From an uncultured Christensenella sp. (GTDB lineage Bacteria; Bacillota; Clostridia; Christensenellales; UBA1242), in contig CASFMG010000076.1 in NCBI GenBank assembly GCA_949295755.1, positions 1-23,716 on the forward strand: DNA of 23,716 nucleotides, given 5' to 3'. Of this stretch, positions 1 to 8,571 are shown piece after piece; position 1 is the stretch's first letter; each line of letters opens with the position of its first letter. The translations under genes and the position numbers were made by a program. Under the pieces are notes generated by a model. That model was not told the DNA's origin. It saw only the letters and a list, made by a program, of their open reading frames with translations, and made no database searches.

Positions 1-223
1 AGTAAATATAGGTTGTTATGTTACACTTTATGATAAAGAATTTGATGAAGATGTAAAGTACAAAATTGTTGGTTCAACAGAAAGCAATCCAAAAGAAGGA
101 TTAATCAGCAATGAATCTCCTGTTGGAAGTGCAGTTCTCGGCAAAAAAATAGGTGAGGAAGTACACGTTGAAACACCAAATGGAGTACTTAGTTTTGTTG
201 TAAAAGATATATCATTAAAATAA
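1..223 (+). CDS. greA: Transcription elongation factor GreA, C-terminal part (5' end outside window)
   Basis: The open frame from base 2 to the TAA at 221-223 gives 74 residues matching the GreA/GreB C-terminal FKBP-like domain: YVTLYD near the start, then KIVGSTESNP, ISNESPVGSAVLGKK and a final V-x-TPNGVLSFVVKDI strand pair. GreA binds the RNA polymerase secondary channel and rescues backtracked complexes by stimulating transcript cleavage. The N-terminal coiled coil with the catalytic acidic tip lies outside the window, so its integrity cannot be judged. A strong terminator follows directly. The family call is confident; GreA rather than GreB is the usual assignment in Firmicutes. Confidence 0.93.
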   Translation, partial: VNIGCYVTLYDKEFDEDVKYKIVGSTESNPKEGLISNESPVGSAVLGKKIGEEVHVETPNGVLSFVVKDISLK

Positions 224-252
224 AAAAACTCTACAAGCAAGTAGAGTTTTTT
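223..252 (+). terminator. Rho-independent terminator of greA
   Basis: Arm AAAAAACTCTAC (223-234), loop AAGCAA, and arm GTAGAGTTTTTT (241-252) form a 12-bp stem ending in a T-tract. It starts on the last base of the greA stop codon. The A/T symmetry means it could also act on transcripts from the convergent epimerase gene. Confidence 0.9.
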
Positions 253-282
253 ATTTGTATGAAATAAGATAATTGAGTAAAT

Positions 283-1299
283 TTATTTATTTAATTTATT
301 AAAGTTTACTTTTTCAGGTTTATTTGCAATAAACCAATCAACTGCATCACAAATTGAAAGTTTTATATCTCTTGGATTAAATGAAAGTTCTTTTTTTGCT
401 TTTTCATTACAAAAATTGGAATTAGCATTTAGGGTATAAAGAGAATAACTGCTAAACACTGGTTTTTGTTTTCGCATTTTATAATATAAGTTACTTAACG
501 GTGCAAACATCTTAACAAACCATAACGCAATTTTTGGTGGAAGTTTTCTTCTGCCTAATTTTTTGTTGATGGTAATTAAAAGATTTTTAAGCGTCATATT
601 TTCTCCACTTATTATATAACCTTCGCCACTTTTACCATTGGTTATTGCATTTATTGTTGCATCACAAACATCTCTAACATCAACAAAATTATAACCACCT
701 TTAACATAGGCTAAAAGTTTATGATTCATATAATCAAGAATAACTTGACCCAGTTCACTAATTTTATAGTCATATGGACCAATAACACCAGAAGGATATA
801 AAACTGTTGCATTTAAACCTTGATTTTTGCAAGCATCAAAAATATATTTTGTTGCAATAAGTTTTGTTTTTGCATATGTACCAACAACTTTACTCTCATC
901 AAATTCTGTTGGTTCCAGTAAAATATCGCCGTGTTTTTTAGGGTCTATTATATGCACTGTGCTTAAATATAAAAGTTTTTTGGCTTTGTTTTGTATGCAA
1001 GCATCAACAATGTTTTTTGTTCCGTCAACATTTACTTTTTTTACCACTTCACTTGGTGTTAAACCAATATCAATAATACCTGCCAAGTGTAAAACTATGC
1101 TTTCTTTTTCAATAAAATTAAAAATAAAATCTCTATTAGTTACATCACCATATACAATTTTAACATTTAAGTCTTTTATCGGTGTTAAGTCTTCATTTTT
1201 AAGAGCCAAAACAGTAACATCTTCTTTATTTTCGCATAGTTTTTTTGTAATGACATTGCCAATATGTCCTGTTGCCCCTGTTATTATATATTTTTCCAT
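283..1299 (-). CDS. NAD(P)-dependent epimerase/dehydratase (extended SDR family)
   Basis: This is a 338-residue Rossmann-fold enzyme. The nucleotide-binding glycine motif GATGHIG is at residues 8-14, HLAG follows at 71-74, the active-site serine strand YLSTVHI is at 111-117, and the catalytic Y-x3-K (YAKTK) is at 142-146. These are the hallmarks of extended short-chain dehydrogenases such as NAD-dependent epimerases and dihydroflavonol-4-reductase-like proteins, and the length is typical. AGGAG lies about 8 bases before the ATG. The C-terminal substrate-binding half (FVDVRDV, then a basic region around residues 245-285) does not let me name the substrate. It is a single gene between argS and convergent greA. 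Confidence 0.85.
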   Translation of the reverse strand: MEKYIITGATGHIGNVITKKLCENKEDVTVLALKNEDLTPIKDLNVKIVYGDVTNRDFIFNFIEKESIVLHLAGIIDIGLTPSEVVKKVNVDGTKNIVDACIQNKAKKLLYLSTVHIIDPKKHGDILLEPTEFDESKVVGTYAKTKLIATKYIFDACKNQGLNATVLYPSGVIGPYDYKISELGQVILDYMNHKLLAYVKGGYNFVDVRDVCDATINAITNGKSGEGYIISGENMTLKNLLITINKKLGRRKLPPKIALWFVKMFAPLSNLYYKMRKQKPVFSSYSLYTLNANSNFCNEKAKKELSFNPRDIKLSICDAVDWFIANKPEKVNFNKLNK

Positions 1300-1361
1300 A
1301 ATAAACTCCTAACACAAATATTATAACATTATTTTTTAAAATGTTAAATTTTATAAATAAT

Positions 1362-1387
1362 AAAAAAACAGCGAATACTGTTTTTTT
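1362..1387 (-). terminator. Terminator downstream of argS
   Basis: AAAAAAACAG (1362-1371), loop CGAATA, CTGTTTTTTT (1378-1387). It lies just after the argS stop codon (1396-1398) in the direction of transcription. The stem is symmetric and could work in both directions. Confidence 0.85.
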
Positions 1388-1395
1388 ATTTGTTA

Positions 1396-3081
1396 TTAAA
1401 TTTTTTCAGGGGATTCGATTCCAAGAATATTTAACCCTATTTCAATATTTTTGGCAATAATTTCTGCCAATTTTAGTCTGGCTATTTTTAAGTTTTGTTC
1501 ACTTGTTTTTATCGGACAAGAATTATACCATCTTGAAAATAGTTTACATAAGTCATATAAATAATTGCACAAACTGTTAAAGTTATATGTGCTTTCTAGT
1601 TGTGTTATAACACTATTAAAATTTAGTATTTGACAAACAAGTGCCCACTCTATATCTGTGTCAAGAAGTGAAAAATCAATGTTTTCATTTTCATAATTTT
1701 CGCCATTTAAAATAGATAAAATTCTTGCTCTGCTATATTGAATGTATACACTAGTATTTCCTTCAAAACTAAGTGCTTGGTCTTTGTCAAAAACAACATT
1801 TCTATCATTGCTACATTTAAGTATTGCATATTTAATTGCGCCATAGGCGAGTTGTTTTGCAAGTTTTTCGTCAATAGCCGAATTTCTTTCAATCATTTTT
1901 TGCTTTGCAAATTCTGTTGTTTCTTTCATTAAATCTTCAAGTAAAACAACTTTTCCTGCTCTTGTTGACATTTTGCCATCAGTTAAAAGCACAAATGAAT
2001 AATTTATAATTTCGGCACCTTTGTATCCTAAAATATCTAATACGGCATTGACTTGTCTGCCATAAAGTTTTTGGTCTTCGCCAAGTACAACAATGTTTTT
2101 ACCACCATCTGCCCATTTAGACTTGTCTATACTATAACAAACATCTCTTAAAGGGTATAGAGAAGTTAAATCTTTTCTAGTTAGTGGGAAGTATGGATTT
2201 TCACTATTGATTTTGTATTCGTCAAGGTTTAAAACTTGTCTGCCCACATCATCAGTAAACATATATTTTGTTTTGTTTAAATCGTTTAATATTTCTTTGG
2301 TTCGACCCGATAAAATATATTGAGATTCATAATCATAGCAATCATAAAATATTCCAAATTCATTAAATATTTTCTTTTGTCCTTCAATGCAAATATTTAC
2401 AATTCTAGAAAATTTTTCAAAAACCTCTTTGTTGCCGCACTCCATTTCGTGAAGAAGATTAAACACTTTCTCTTCAATTTCGGGACTTTGTTTAAGTTCT
2501 TCGTTTGCACTTACATACAAACTTAATAAATCGTTAAATGTAATATCATTTTTACCTTCGGTATAGTATACCAAAAGTGCAATTTGTTTGCCAATATCAT
2601 TAACAAAATAATGAACAGTAGTGTCGTATCCCAAAAATTTTAATAGTCTGCTTGAAGCATCGCCAATAAGAGCATTTCTCGCTCTGCCAATGTGTGGAGA
2701 TGCGTTTGGATTTATGCTAGTGTGTTCAATTAGTGCTTTTTCGCCTTTATGTTTTTTGTTGTCAAATAAATTGCCACAATTATATGCTTTTAAAAACTGT
2801 TGCAACACAAGTGTTCTGTTTAAATAAAAATTTAAATATCCCGAAACCACTTTTATTTCATTAAAAGTACTATCGTTTGTTTCGTCAAGTTTTGATTTTA
2901 TGTCTTGGGCTATTATGATAGGTGATTTTCTTAAAGTTTTAGACAAAACAAAACAAGGAAAAGCAACATCTCCCAAATTTTGCTCTGGTGGAACTTCCAA
3001 GTTGTTTAAAATTTCGTTTTTATCAATGTCTAAAATGTTAGATAATTTTTCACTAACAATAGAAAATAATAAATTTGACAT
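1396..3081 (-). CDS. argS: Arginyl-tRNA synthetase
   Basis: This 561-residue class I aminoacyl-tRNA synthetase charges tRNA-Arg with arginine. It has the N-terminal Add-1 domain (about 1-100, with LGDVAFPCF near 37-44) and the class I signature PNASPHIGR at about 125-133 (HIGH-like). The family-typical R-x2-N-x-L-I-GD follows it. The KMSK-equivalent is KMSTR at 370-374 (DGKMSTRAG). The C-terminal helical anticodon-binding domain includes YIQYSRARI and ends GIESPEKI. Length matches bacterial ArgS. The start is supported by AAGGA a few bases upstream. Nothing looks damaged. Confidence 0.97.
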   Translation of the reverse strand: MSNLLFSIVSEKLSNILDIDKNEILNNLEVPPEQNLGDVAFPCFVLSKTLRKSPIIIAQDIKSKLDETNDSTFNEIKVVSGYLNFYLNRTLVLQQFLKAYNCGNLFDNKKHKGEKALIEHTSINPNASPHIGRARNALIGDASSRLLKFLGYDTTVHYFVNDIGKQIALLVYYTEGKNDITFNDLLSLYVSANEELKQSPEIEEKVFNLLHEMECGNKEVFEKFSRIVNICIEGQKKIFNEFGIFYDCYDYESQYILSGRTKEILNDLNKTKYMFTDDVGRQVLNLDEYKINSENPYFPLTRKDLTSLYPLRDVCYSIDKSKWADGGKNIVVLGEDQKLYGRQVNAVLDILGYKGAEIINYSFVLLTDGKMSTRAGKVVLLEDLMKETTEFAKQKMIERNSAIDEKLAKQLAYGAIKYAILKCSNDRNVVFDKDQALSFEGNTSVYIQYSRARILSILNGENYENENIDFSLLDTDIEWALVCQILNFNSVITQLESTYNFNSLCNYLYDLCKLFSRWYNSCPIKTSEQNLKIARLKLAEIIAKNIEIGLNILGIESPEKI

Positions 3082-3190
3082 AAGTTTTTCCTTTTAACTC
3101 ACATATGATAGCAAAAATAAAATCAAATGGCAAGTGTTGAAAAAATAAAATAAATTTTATAAACAATCGTGCGTAAAAACAAAAACGACC

Positions 3191-3215
3191 AAGAGATTAT
3201 ATTTTACAATCTCTT
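3191..3215. repeat. Inverted repeat downstream of the PH-domain gene
   Basis: AAGAGATT (3191-3198) and AATCTCTT (3208-3215) can form an 8-bp stem with a 9-base loop. On the minus strand it is followed by GGTCGTTTTTG, so it may be a weak terminator for the gene ending at 3264. The missing immediate T-tract makes this uncertain. Confidence 0.4.
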
Positions 3216-3263
3216 AAAAAATAATAAAGCAGTATGTTTTTATAAGATTTATCTAATTATTTT

Positions 3264-3911
3264 TTATTTATCTTTTGTATTGTATTTTGTTGAGTATCCT
3301 GTGTTTGTATCAGGTCTAAGTTCGTTAGGGAAGTGCATATCAGTTTTTATATCATTAACTGTTTTTTGAAGCATGTTTAAAACTCTATAAGGGTCTTTTA
3401 TGTCTAACAGTGCAATAATTTCGTTGTTTGTTTTAATGTAAATGTCCCCAACTTTCAAAATTCTGTCAATTAAGCCTACTTTAACATTAACTGATTGAAT
3501 ATCCATATAATAAACATTTTTTAAATCAACAAATATTCCATAGCGAACAATTATTCTTTTTGGTGTAAAAGCATATTCTATATTTTTGTGTTGAATAAAA
3601 GCAGTTATAACATTATAAAGCCATATCCAAAATGGTGTTAAATGTATTAAAAAGAAAAAAGCAATAACGATTATAAAAAACACTCCCATACTTTCAAAAA
3701 TTTTATTGTAAACCATCATAAAAATAAAAAAACCATCAAATAATATCCACAATAAAGCAAATGGAAGCATAGTTAAAATTTTCGACCATATATATGCCGA
3801 TTTTTTTGGTTTGTCTCGCCATAGGATAGTTTCATCTTCATTTAATAATTGTTCAATGTTGTTATTTTTCATTTCGTCTAAACTAACATAACACTTAGTA
3901 TATTTATCCAT
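3264..3911 (-). CDS. Membrane protein with bacterial PH domain (bPH2/DUF304, YdbS/YdbT-like)
   Basis: This 215-residue protein starts with a hydrophilic segment ending LNEDETILWRDKP, a typical lead-in of bPH2 proteins. Two hydrophobic spans follow (about 42-68 and 74-104). The PH-like beta domain covers about 110-190, with the family-like pattern YAFTPKRIIVRYGIF, then VYYMDIQSVNVKVGLIDR and GDIYIKT. The tail is hydrophilic (TNTGYSTKYNTKDK). Such proteins are membrane-anchored and mostly uncharacterised; some affect envelope stress resistance. AGGAG precedes the ATG. It stands alone between argS and a broken gene. Confidence 0.8.
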   Translation of the reverse strand: MDKYTKCYVSLDEMKNNNIEQLLNEDETILWRDKPKKSAYIWSKILTMLPFALLWILFDGFFIFMMVYNKIFESMGVFFIIVIAFFFLIHLTPFWIWLYNVITAFIQHKNIEYAFTPKRIIVRYGIFVDLKNVYYMDIQSVNVKVGLIDRILKVGDIYIKTNNEIIALLDIKDPYRVLNMLQKTVNDIKTDMHFPNELRPDTNTGYSTKYNTKDK

Positions 3912-4085
3912 AAAGTTCTCCTAAGATTAAAGTATCAAAAATATTTTTATGTGTCAAATATTTAAATATTAAGAGTGTTTTTTATAAAAAAAATGGGAAA
4001 AACGATTATTCTTTTTTCCATTTAGCATATAATGTAAAATTTGATTTAATTAAAGAGGTTGAATACTTATTTTTAAATTGGTTAT

Positions 4086-6789
4086 CTAAAAACCAACCAA
4101 CAAATTTAAAACCTTTTTTTTGGGTTCTTCGTTTAAAATCAATTTTCTATTTTTGTAAACCTTAATTTTATTTGCAAAATATTCGCCTCCGTTTAGTTGC
4201 AAATCTATTTCATAAAGAGATTTTTGTTGACTTTGTTTTGTTTCATATGGTGCCGATAGTTTTGAAAATCCCAAACAACCACCTGCACACCATAAATCCC
4301 CTGTGATTTCATTGACCCTTAAACACACAGGTTCGCTTCCACCTTGAGTACCTTGAGTTATAGAATTGTCGCTTTCGACATTCAAAATATAAAAAGTTTT
4401 TCCACCATCACAAGAAGACACATACAAAGTAAGTCCATCTTCGCCAAAAGTTATGTTTTTTAACATATGATGAGCAGAAACGTCAAGTTTTTTATAATTT
4501 ACATTGTCGTTGTAAAAATAATAGATTTCACCATTTAAAGTGGTTGCAAACAAAATATCATTTTTATCTAGAGCAAGACCACAAACAGAAATATTATCAT
4601 CAAATATTTGTGTAAAGATGTTGTTTTTGTAACACAATATGCCAGCATTAATATCATTGTTGCCAACAACCAAATATACAAACAGTCGTGTTTTTCACTA
4701 TAGCAAATATCTCTCACACAATTTACATTGTCGGGTAATTTTATGTTAATAAACGTGTTGTTTTCTTCATTTAGTTTATATAAACCCACATTTTCATCGG
4801 GAGCCAATCCACTTGTTATAACAAACATTCCTTTTTTTGTTAAAATTAAATCGTTTACAAAAATTGCGTTTTGTCCTTCAATGTTAGTGTATTTTAAACC
4901 ATTGTTTAATGTTGTAAACGTATTGCCTAAATCTTCACTAACAAAAATTCCACGTCCTTCACTTGCAATATAAATAGTAGTTTTGTTGTTGGAATAGTCT
5001 ATAATCAATTTGTAGGGCAGAATATTGTTATCACTTTTTATGCTTTTAAATTGCCAAGTCAATCCTCCGTCATAAGATATTCCAAATTTTCCAATACAAG
5101 AAAGGTAAGAAACATTTGGATAATAGGGGGCATCGTGAAGTGAACACCATATAGAATAAACAACACCCTTTTGATTTTTATCAAATTCTAAATCATAGCA
5201 GGTGTTTCTATAGTCATAACTAACTGTGCCAATGTTACGAACCCAAGTCTTACCATTGTCATAACTGTGTATAAGTCCAAAATCCGTGCAAGTCATTACT
5301 AAATGATTTTTATTAAAAGGGTCAACTATTACTTCATATGTCGTTTAAACATCTATACCTGTGCTAGTATATTTTTGCAAAGTTATTTCATTTGTGTTTT
5401 GATTATAGCCGGTCGTCGTTAAACTAATTTCGCCACATAAGTTACTGTTGCATTGATAAACAGATTCACCATTGTTTTCGGCAAAATAAATTCCAACTAT
5501 TGTGCCAAAAAGTAAAAAGTTAGGATTTTGCTCTGTCCCACAAATACCATAACAGGTTCCTTGGTCGCTATCTTGCCAAGACATATTGTTTATTGTTGTA
5601 AAGTTTTTGCGAGGATAACCAAAAATACAAACAAATTTTCCATTTTCATACTTTATGTAACCATAAACATTGTGCTTTGTCGTATCGCTTGTATAAACAT
5701 ACGTTTTGTGAAAAAAGTATATATTTGTTTCGTTTACTATATCAACACAAGAAATATTCCAATTAAATGAATACAAAGTCTCAGTCCAAAAATTCTCGTG
5801 ATTATCTATGCCGTTGTTGGTGCTTGTAAGCAAATACGCTAAATTTTGCCAGTTTGTCTTATCATCAAAACTATTAAAATAGTATAAATCGGTTTCAACA
5901 AATCTGTCATATGCTGAGTTATCTAATAGTGAATTAGTTTTACGTGTTTCAACTAATAAGTATGTTTTTTTGTTTGTTTTTTTATTAAAATATTTATCAA
6001 AACATTTAATCGTGTTTTCTGTTTGATAAACAATTTTTGTGTTCTTGTCTTTATCAATACTATATATTTTTGAATTTGTAGGGGAGAATGTAATCACTAG
6101 TAAACAATCGTCTTGCTCACTATAAAAGAGTTGGCACTCTGTTGCATCGCCCCTGTCAATTTTGCAAAACAAAGAAAAAGTTTCGCCATTATCTGTTGAG
6201 TAAATATTGATAGAATTATAAACCCAACTATCCAGATTGCAAACAAAAACATTGTTGCCGTTGCTATTTTCATTTATTGCAATGCTTTTAATTTGCAAAG
6301 TGTTTGAGTAGTGATATAACGAATTTGAGTCATAGTTATCACAAAGCCAATAATTCATATTTTCATAATTGCGATAACCATATGATAAATTTTGTTCCTG
6401 TGGAAAAACCATTTTAAAAGTTTTGCCATTATCTGTAGATTTAAATCGCCACTTCCTGCAAGCCATACAACGCTCTCATTAGAATTGTCGAATTGCAAAT
6501 CGTATAAAGTACCTAAAATATTTTGACGGCTAAAGATTTTACCGTGGTCGTAAGAAAAATAAGCGCCACCCATATCAGAAATACAACCAAAGCAATCGGA
6601 GTCAAAAGGACTAATTTTTGCATCAAAAATAGTTCCGTATCCACCAATGCCAATCATTTCACTAGATTTAACTTCAAAATGATTTTTATTGCTATAAGAA
6701 TAAAAAAAGTAACAAACAAAAAGAGTGATTAAAACACTAATCACAACAAAAAAACAAACAATTAAAAATTTTTTTTGATTTTGCCACAT
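4086..6789 (-). pseudogene. Broken gene for a secreted/anchored BNR-repeat (sialidase- or sortilin-like beta-propeller) protein
   Basis: Four overlapping minus-strand frames (6789-6355, 6466-5345, 5296-4568, 4673-4086) read as one protein of about 900 residues. The N-terminus has a short basic stretch and one hydrophobic span (about residues 8-30), so it is a signal anchor. Asp-box-like repeats recur: FSYDHGK, STDNGKTF, STDNGETF, HSYDNGKTW, ISYDGGLTW, VSEDLGNTF and SCDGGKTF. These are the hallmarks of BNR propellers. Lesions: a one-base loss near 6444 (frame passes from VVWLAGSGD to FKSTDNGKTF); an in-frame TAA at 5345-5347, after which the same frame continues TTYEVIVDPFNKNHLV; and a second one-base loss near 4685 (DCLYI to YLVVGNND). 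No good ribosome binding site precedes the ATG. The original activity is unknown, and it was not necessarily a sialidase. Confidence 0.8.
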
Positions 6790-6871
6790 TTAAGTGTAAC
6801 ATATTTTAAAAAAACTAAACAAGGAAAGTTATCGCAAAGTTACACAATAAACAAACAATGACAAAGGTAAA

Positions 6872-6911
6872 ATTTATAAAAAAATTGCCGTCCAAAGTTC
6901 AAACGACAATT
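6872..6911 (-). terminator. Displaced tRNA-Ser terminator at the left element junction
   Basis: On the minus strand, AATTGTCGTTT (from 6911 down to 6901) pairs with GGACGGCAATT (6893 down to 6883), using G-U pairs, and a T-run follows. Before insertion this would have been the terminator of the tRNA-Ser gene. Now it lies just past the end of the element's 191-aa minus-strand gene and can terminate that transcript. Confidence 0.65.
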
Positions 6912-6923
6912 GTTTGGCGGAGA
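6896..6923. repeat. Left attachment-site core (28-bp direct repeat)
   Basis: This 28-bp sequence is identical to 18575-18602. Outside it, the flanks diverge (G at 6924 against A at 18603; AA against TG just before). The preceding ten bases AAAATTGCCG also match, with a one-base length difference between. The right copy overlaps the 3' end of tRNA-Ser including its CCA, so this copy is the displaced 3' end left by integration. Confidence 0.85.
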
Positions 6924-6984
6924 GAACAAAGTTCAGGTTGAACTAATTTGCATTATGAAAGGTATAACTCTTACTATTAAGTAA

Positions 6985-7560
6985 TCATTTTTTATTATTC
7001 AATTCAGCAAGAAAATCTTCCCAATCAACCCTTGATTTTAAATCTTCTAAATTATTTCCTACTAAAATATAGTGGTCTAATAATAGTTGAAGTAATTCTT
7101 CATGAATATTATAACTTGACTCAAATATATCTTCTAAATCTTCTAAATTTTCGACTTCGAACATTTTGTGTGTAATAGTTCTTCTATTATCGTTAATAGT
7201 TTTTAAGTGTCCTAATATTTTTGGTCTATCTTCGTAATCAACAGAGTAATTTTTATAAATTTCGATTACTTGTCCAAATATTTTTCTATCGTAATCAATT
7301 TTAAAATCTATTTTTGTTGGCCAAATTTCAGCCTTTACATAAGTTAAACTTATTTGATTTATTTCTTTTAAGAATTGTTCTATTACTTGTTGCCAAAGTA
7401 AAAGCCCACCTATTTTACGAGATATTGAAGAATTGGAATTTATTCTTCTGCAAGACCTAATCAATTCAATTTTCCTTGCTTTAAATTTGTCTATCCACCA
7501 ATCTTTATTTTTCATTGACTCAAAAATTTTTCTATCATATTCATCAAAATAGTTGTTCAT
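6985..7560 (-). CDS. Unknown all-helical protein, possible HEPN-domain RNase
   Basis: This 191-residue protein is predicted to be mainly helical, with no membrane segment. I do not recognise a named family. Residues 126-131 read R-R-T-I-T-H, an R-x4-H motif, between two long helices (about 52-75 and 135-165). That layout and motif resemble HEPN nucleases, many of which act in defence and toxin-antitoxin systems; this is inference from one short motif. AAGGAG precedes the ATG. It is transcribed divergently from hamA. Its stop codon (6985-6987) directly abuts the end of the recombinase frame as read in the circular form (stop at 6982-6984). It could be an accessory or regulator of the Hachiman pair, or independent cargo. 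Confidence 0.7.
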   Translation of the reverse strand: MNNYFDEYDRKIFESMKNKDWWIDKFKARKIELIRSCRRINSNSSISRKIGGLLLWQQVIEQFLKEINQISLTYVKAEIWPTKIDFKIDYDRKIFGQVIEIYKNYSVDYEDRPKILGHLKTINDNRRTITHKMFEVENLEDLEDIFESSYNIHEELLQLLLDHYILVGNNLEDLKSRVDWEDFLAELNNKK

Positions 7561-7579
7561 AATTGCTCCTTATGTTTGC

Positions 7580-7645
7580 ATTATAACATAAAAATTATAA
7601 AATTTGTTGAAAAACCCACAAAATTATAAAAATATGTGTTATAAT
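7580..7645. promoter_or_regulatory. Divergent promoter region between the HEPN-like gene and hamA
   Basis: Two copies of TGTTATAAT face away from each other: on the minus strand at 7588-7580 (-10 TATAAT 7585-7580) and on the plus strand at 7637-7645 (-10 TATAAT 7640-7645). Each lies a short distance upstream of its gene's ribosome binding site. Convincing -35 hexamers are not obvious. About 50 bp separates the two -10 boxes, so the promoters must share upstream DNA and may be co-regulated. Confidence 0.55.
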
Positions 7646-7668
7646 TACGGTAAAGAAAAGGAGCGATA

Positions 7669-8571
7669 ATGATTAATACATCTATAGATAAAGAATTTAC
7701 TCAATGTTTTGAAAAATTATATGATGATACTATTGACAAGAATAGCATCAAATATTTTTGTCCGCTTATAAATTCAAATGAATTCGAATATGAATATATG
7801 ATTAAGAAGTTATTACAATACGCTCCAAGTTATTGTTTGTCACGTTCAACTCTTGAAGAAAATTCAAACAATCCTTTACTCCTATCGCAATTAACAAGAA
7901 ACAAATTTAGAGAACTTGATAAGAATGAGGGCGAATTAGCTGAATTGATGGGATATAGCTTTTTGGAAAGTGATTTAATGGCACCTAAAATAATTTCAAA
8001 AATGGAACTTAAAACAGATAATAATATGTATTTTAATGGTGCAGATGGTGTTCATTATCTAAAGACCGATGATGGATATCAATTAATTTTTGTAGAGGCT
8101 AAAACTTACGATGATTTGTATAGCGGTATTTGGAATTCTATTGATAGCATTGATAAGTTTAAAAACAATTCAATAAAAGATGAAAAAGACGGGAAATTAA
8201 AAGGTATAAAGTTTGAAAAAGCACTAATATCTGCAAATATTATGAAAGAAGCATTTTCAGAAGAAGATAAACAATTTATAAAAGATATATTATATCCCAG
8301 AAGAGATGGTATAGGACCTGTTGATACATCATTTTCGGTGATAATACTTTATGAACCTAAATTAGATAAGGATTTAAAATCATTATCTAATCATGAATAT
8401 AGAGAAAAAGTACATGAAGTCTTAAAAAATCAAATAATTACTCAGACAAATAATATAAAGTCTTTAATTAAAAAACATAATCTTAATGGACATAATTTTT
8501 ATTTTTATATTGTTCCTCTAGATGACTTGTATAATACCAGACATTCAGTTCTTCAAGAGGTGTTAAGATGA
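7669..8571 (+). CDS. hamA: Hachiman defence nuclease HamA (DUF1837)
   Basis: This 300-residue protein matches the DUF1837/HamA layout: G-E-L-A-E at 88-92, G-A-D-G-V-H at 124-129, and E-A-K-T-Y at 143-147 after a hydrophobic strand (LIFV). Together these give a PD-(D/E)xK-like active site (E89, D126, E143-x-K145). In characterised Hachiman systems HamA is the DNA-degrading effector, held inactive in a complex with the HamB helicase until HamB senses altered DNA. AAGGAG lies 6 bases before the ATG. The stop overlaps the hamB start in an ATGA junction, so the two are translationally coupled. All visible active-site residues are present. Confidence 0.85.
   Translation: MINTSIDKEFTQCFEKLYDDTIDKNSIKYFCPLINSNEFEYEYMIKKLLQYAPSYCLSRSTLEENSNNPLLLSQLTRNKFRELDKNEGELAELMGYSFLESDLMAPKIISKMELKTDNNMYFNGADGVHYLKTDDGYQLIFVEAKTYDDLYSGIWNSIDSIDKFKNNSIKDEKDGKLKGIKFEKALISANIMKEAFSEEDKQFIKDILYPRRDGIGPVDTSFSVIILYEPKLDKDLKSLSNHEYREKVHEVLKNQIITQTNNIKSLIKKHNLNGHNFYFYIVPLDDLYNTRHSVLQEVLR

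Noticed and set aside
827..1312. 161-codon plus-strand frame inside the epimerase gene
   Set aside because: Shadow of a clear Rossmann-fold gene on the other strand; no ribosome binding site.
4086..6789. Programmed frameshifting in the BNR gene
   Set aside because: Two separate shifts without slippery sequences plus an in-frame TAA are better explained by decay.
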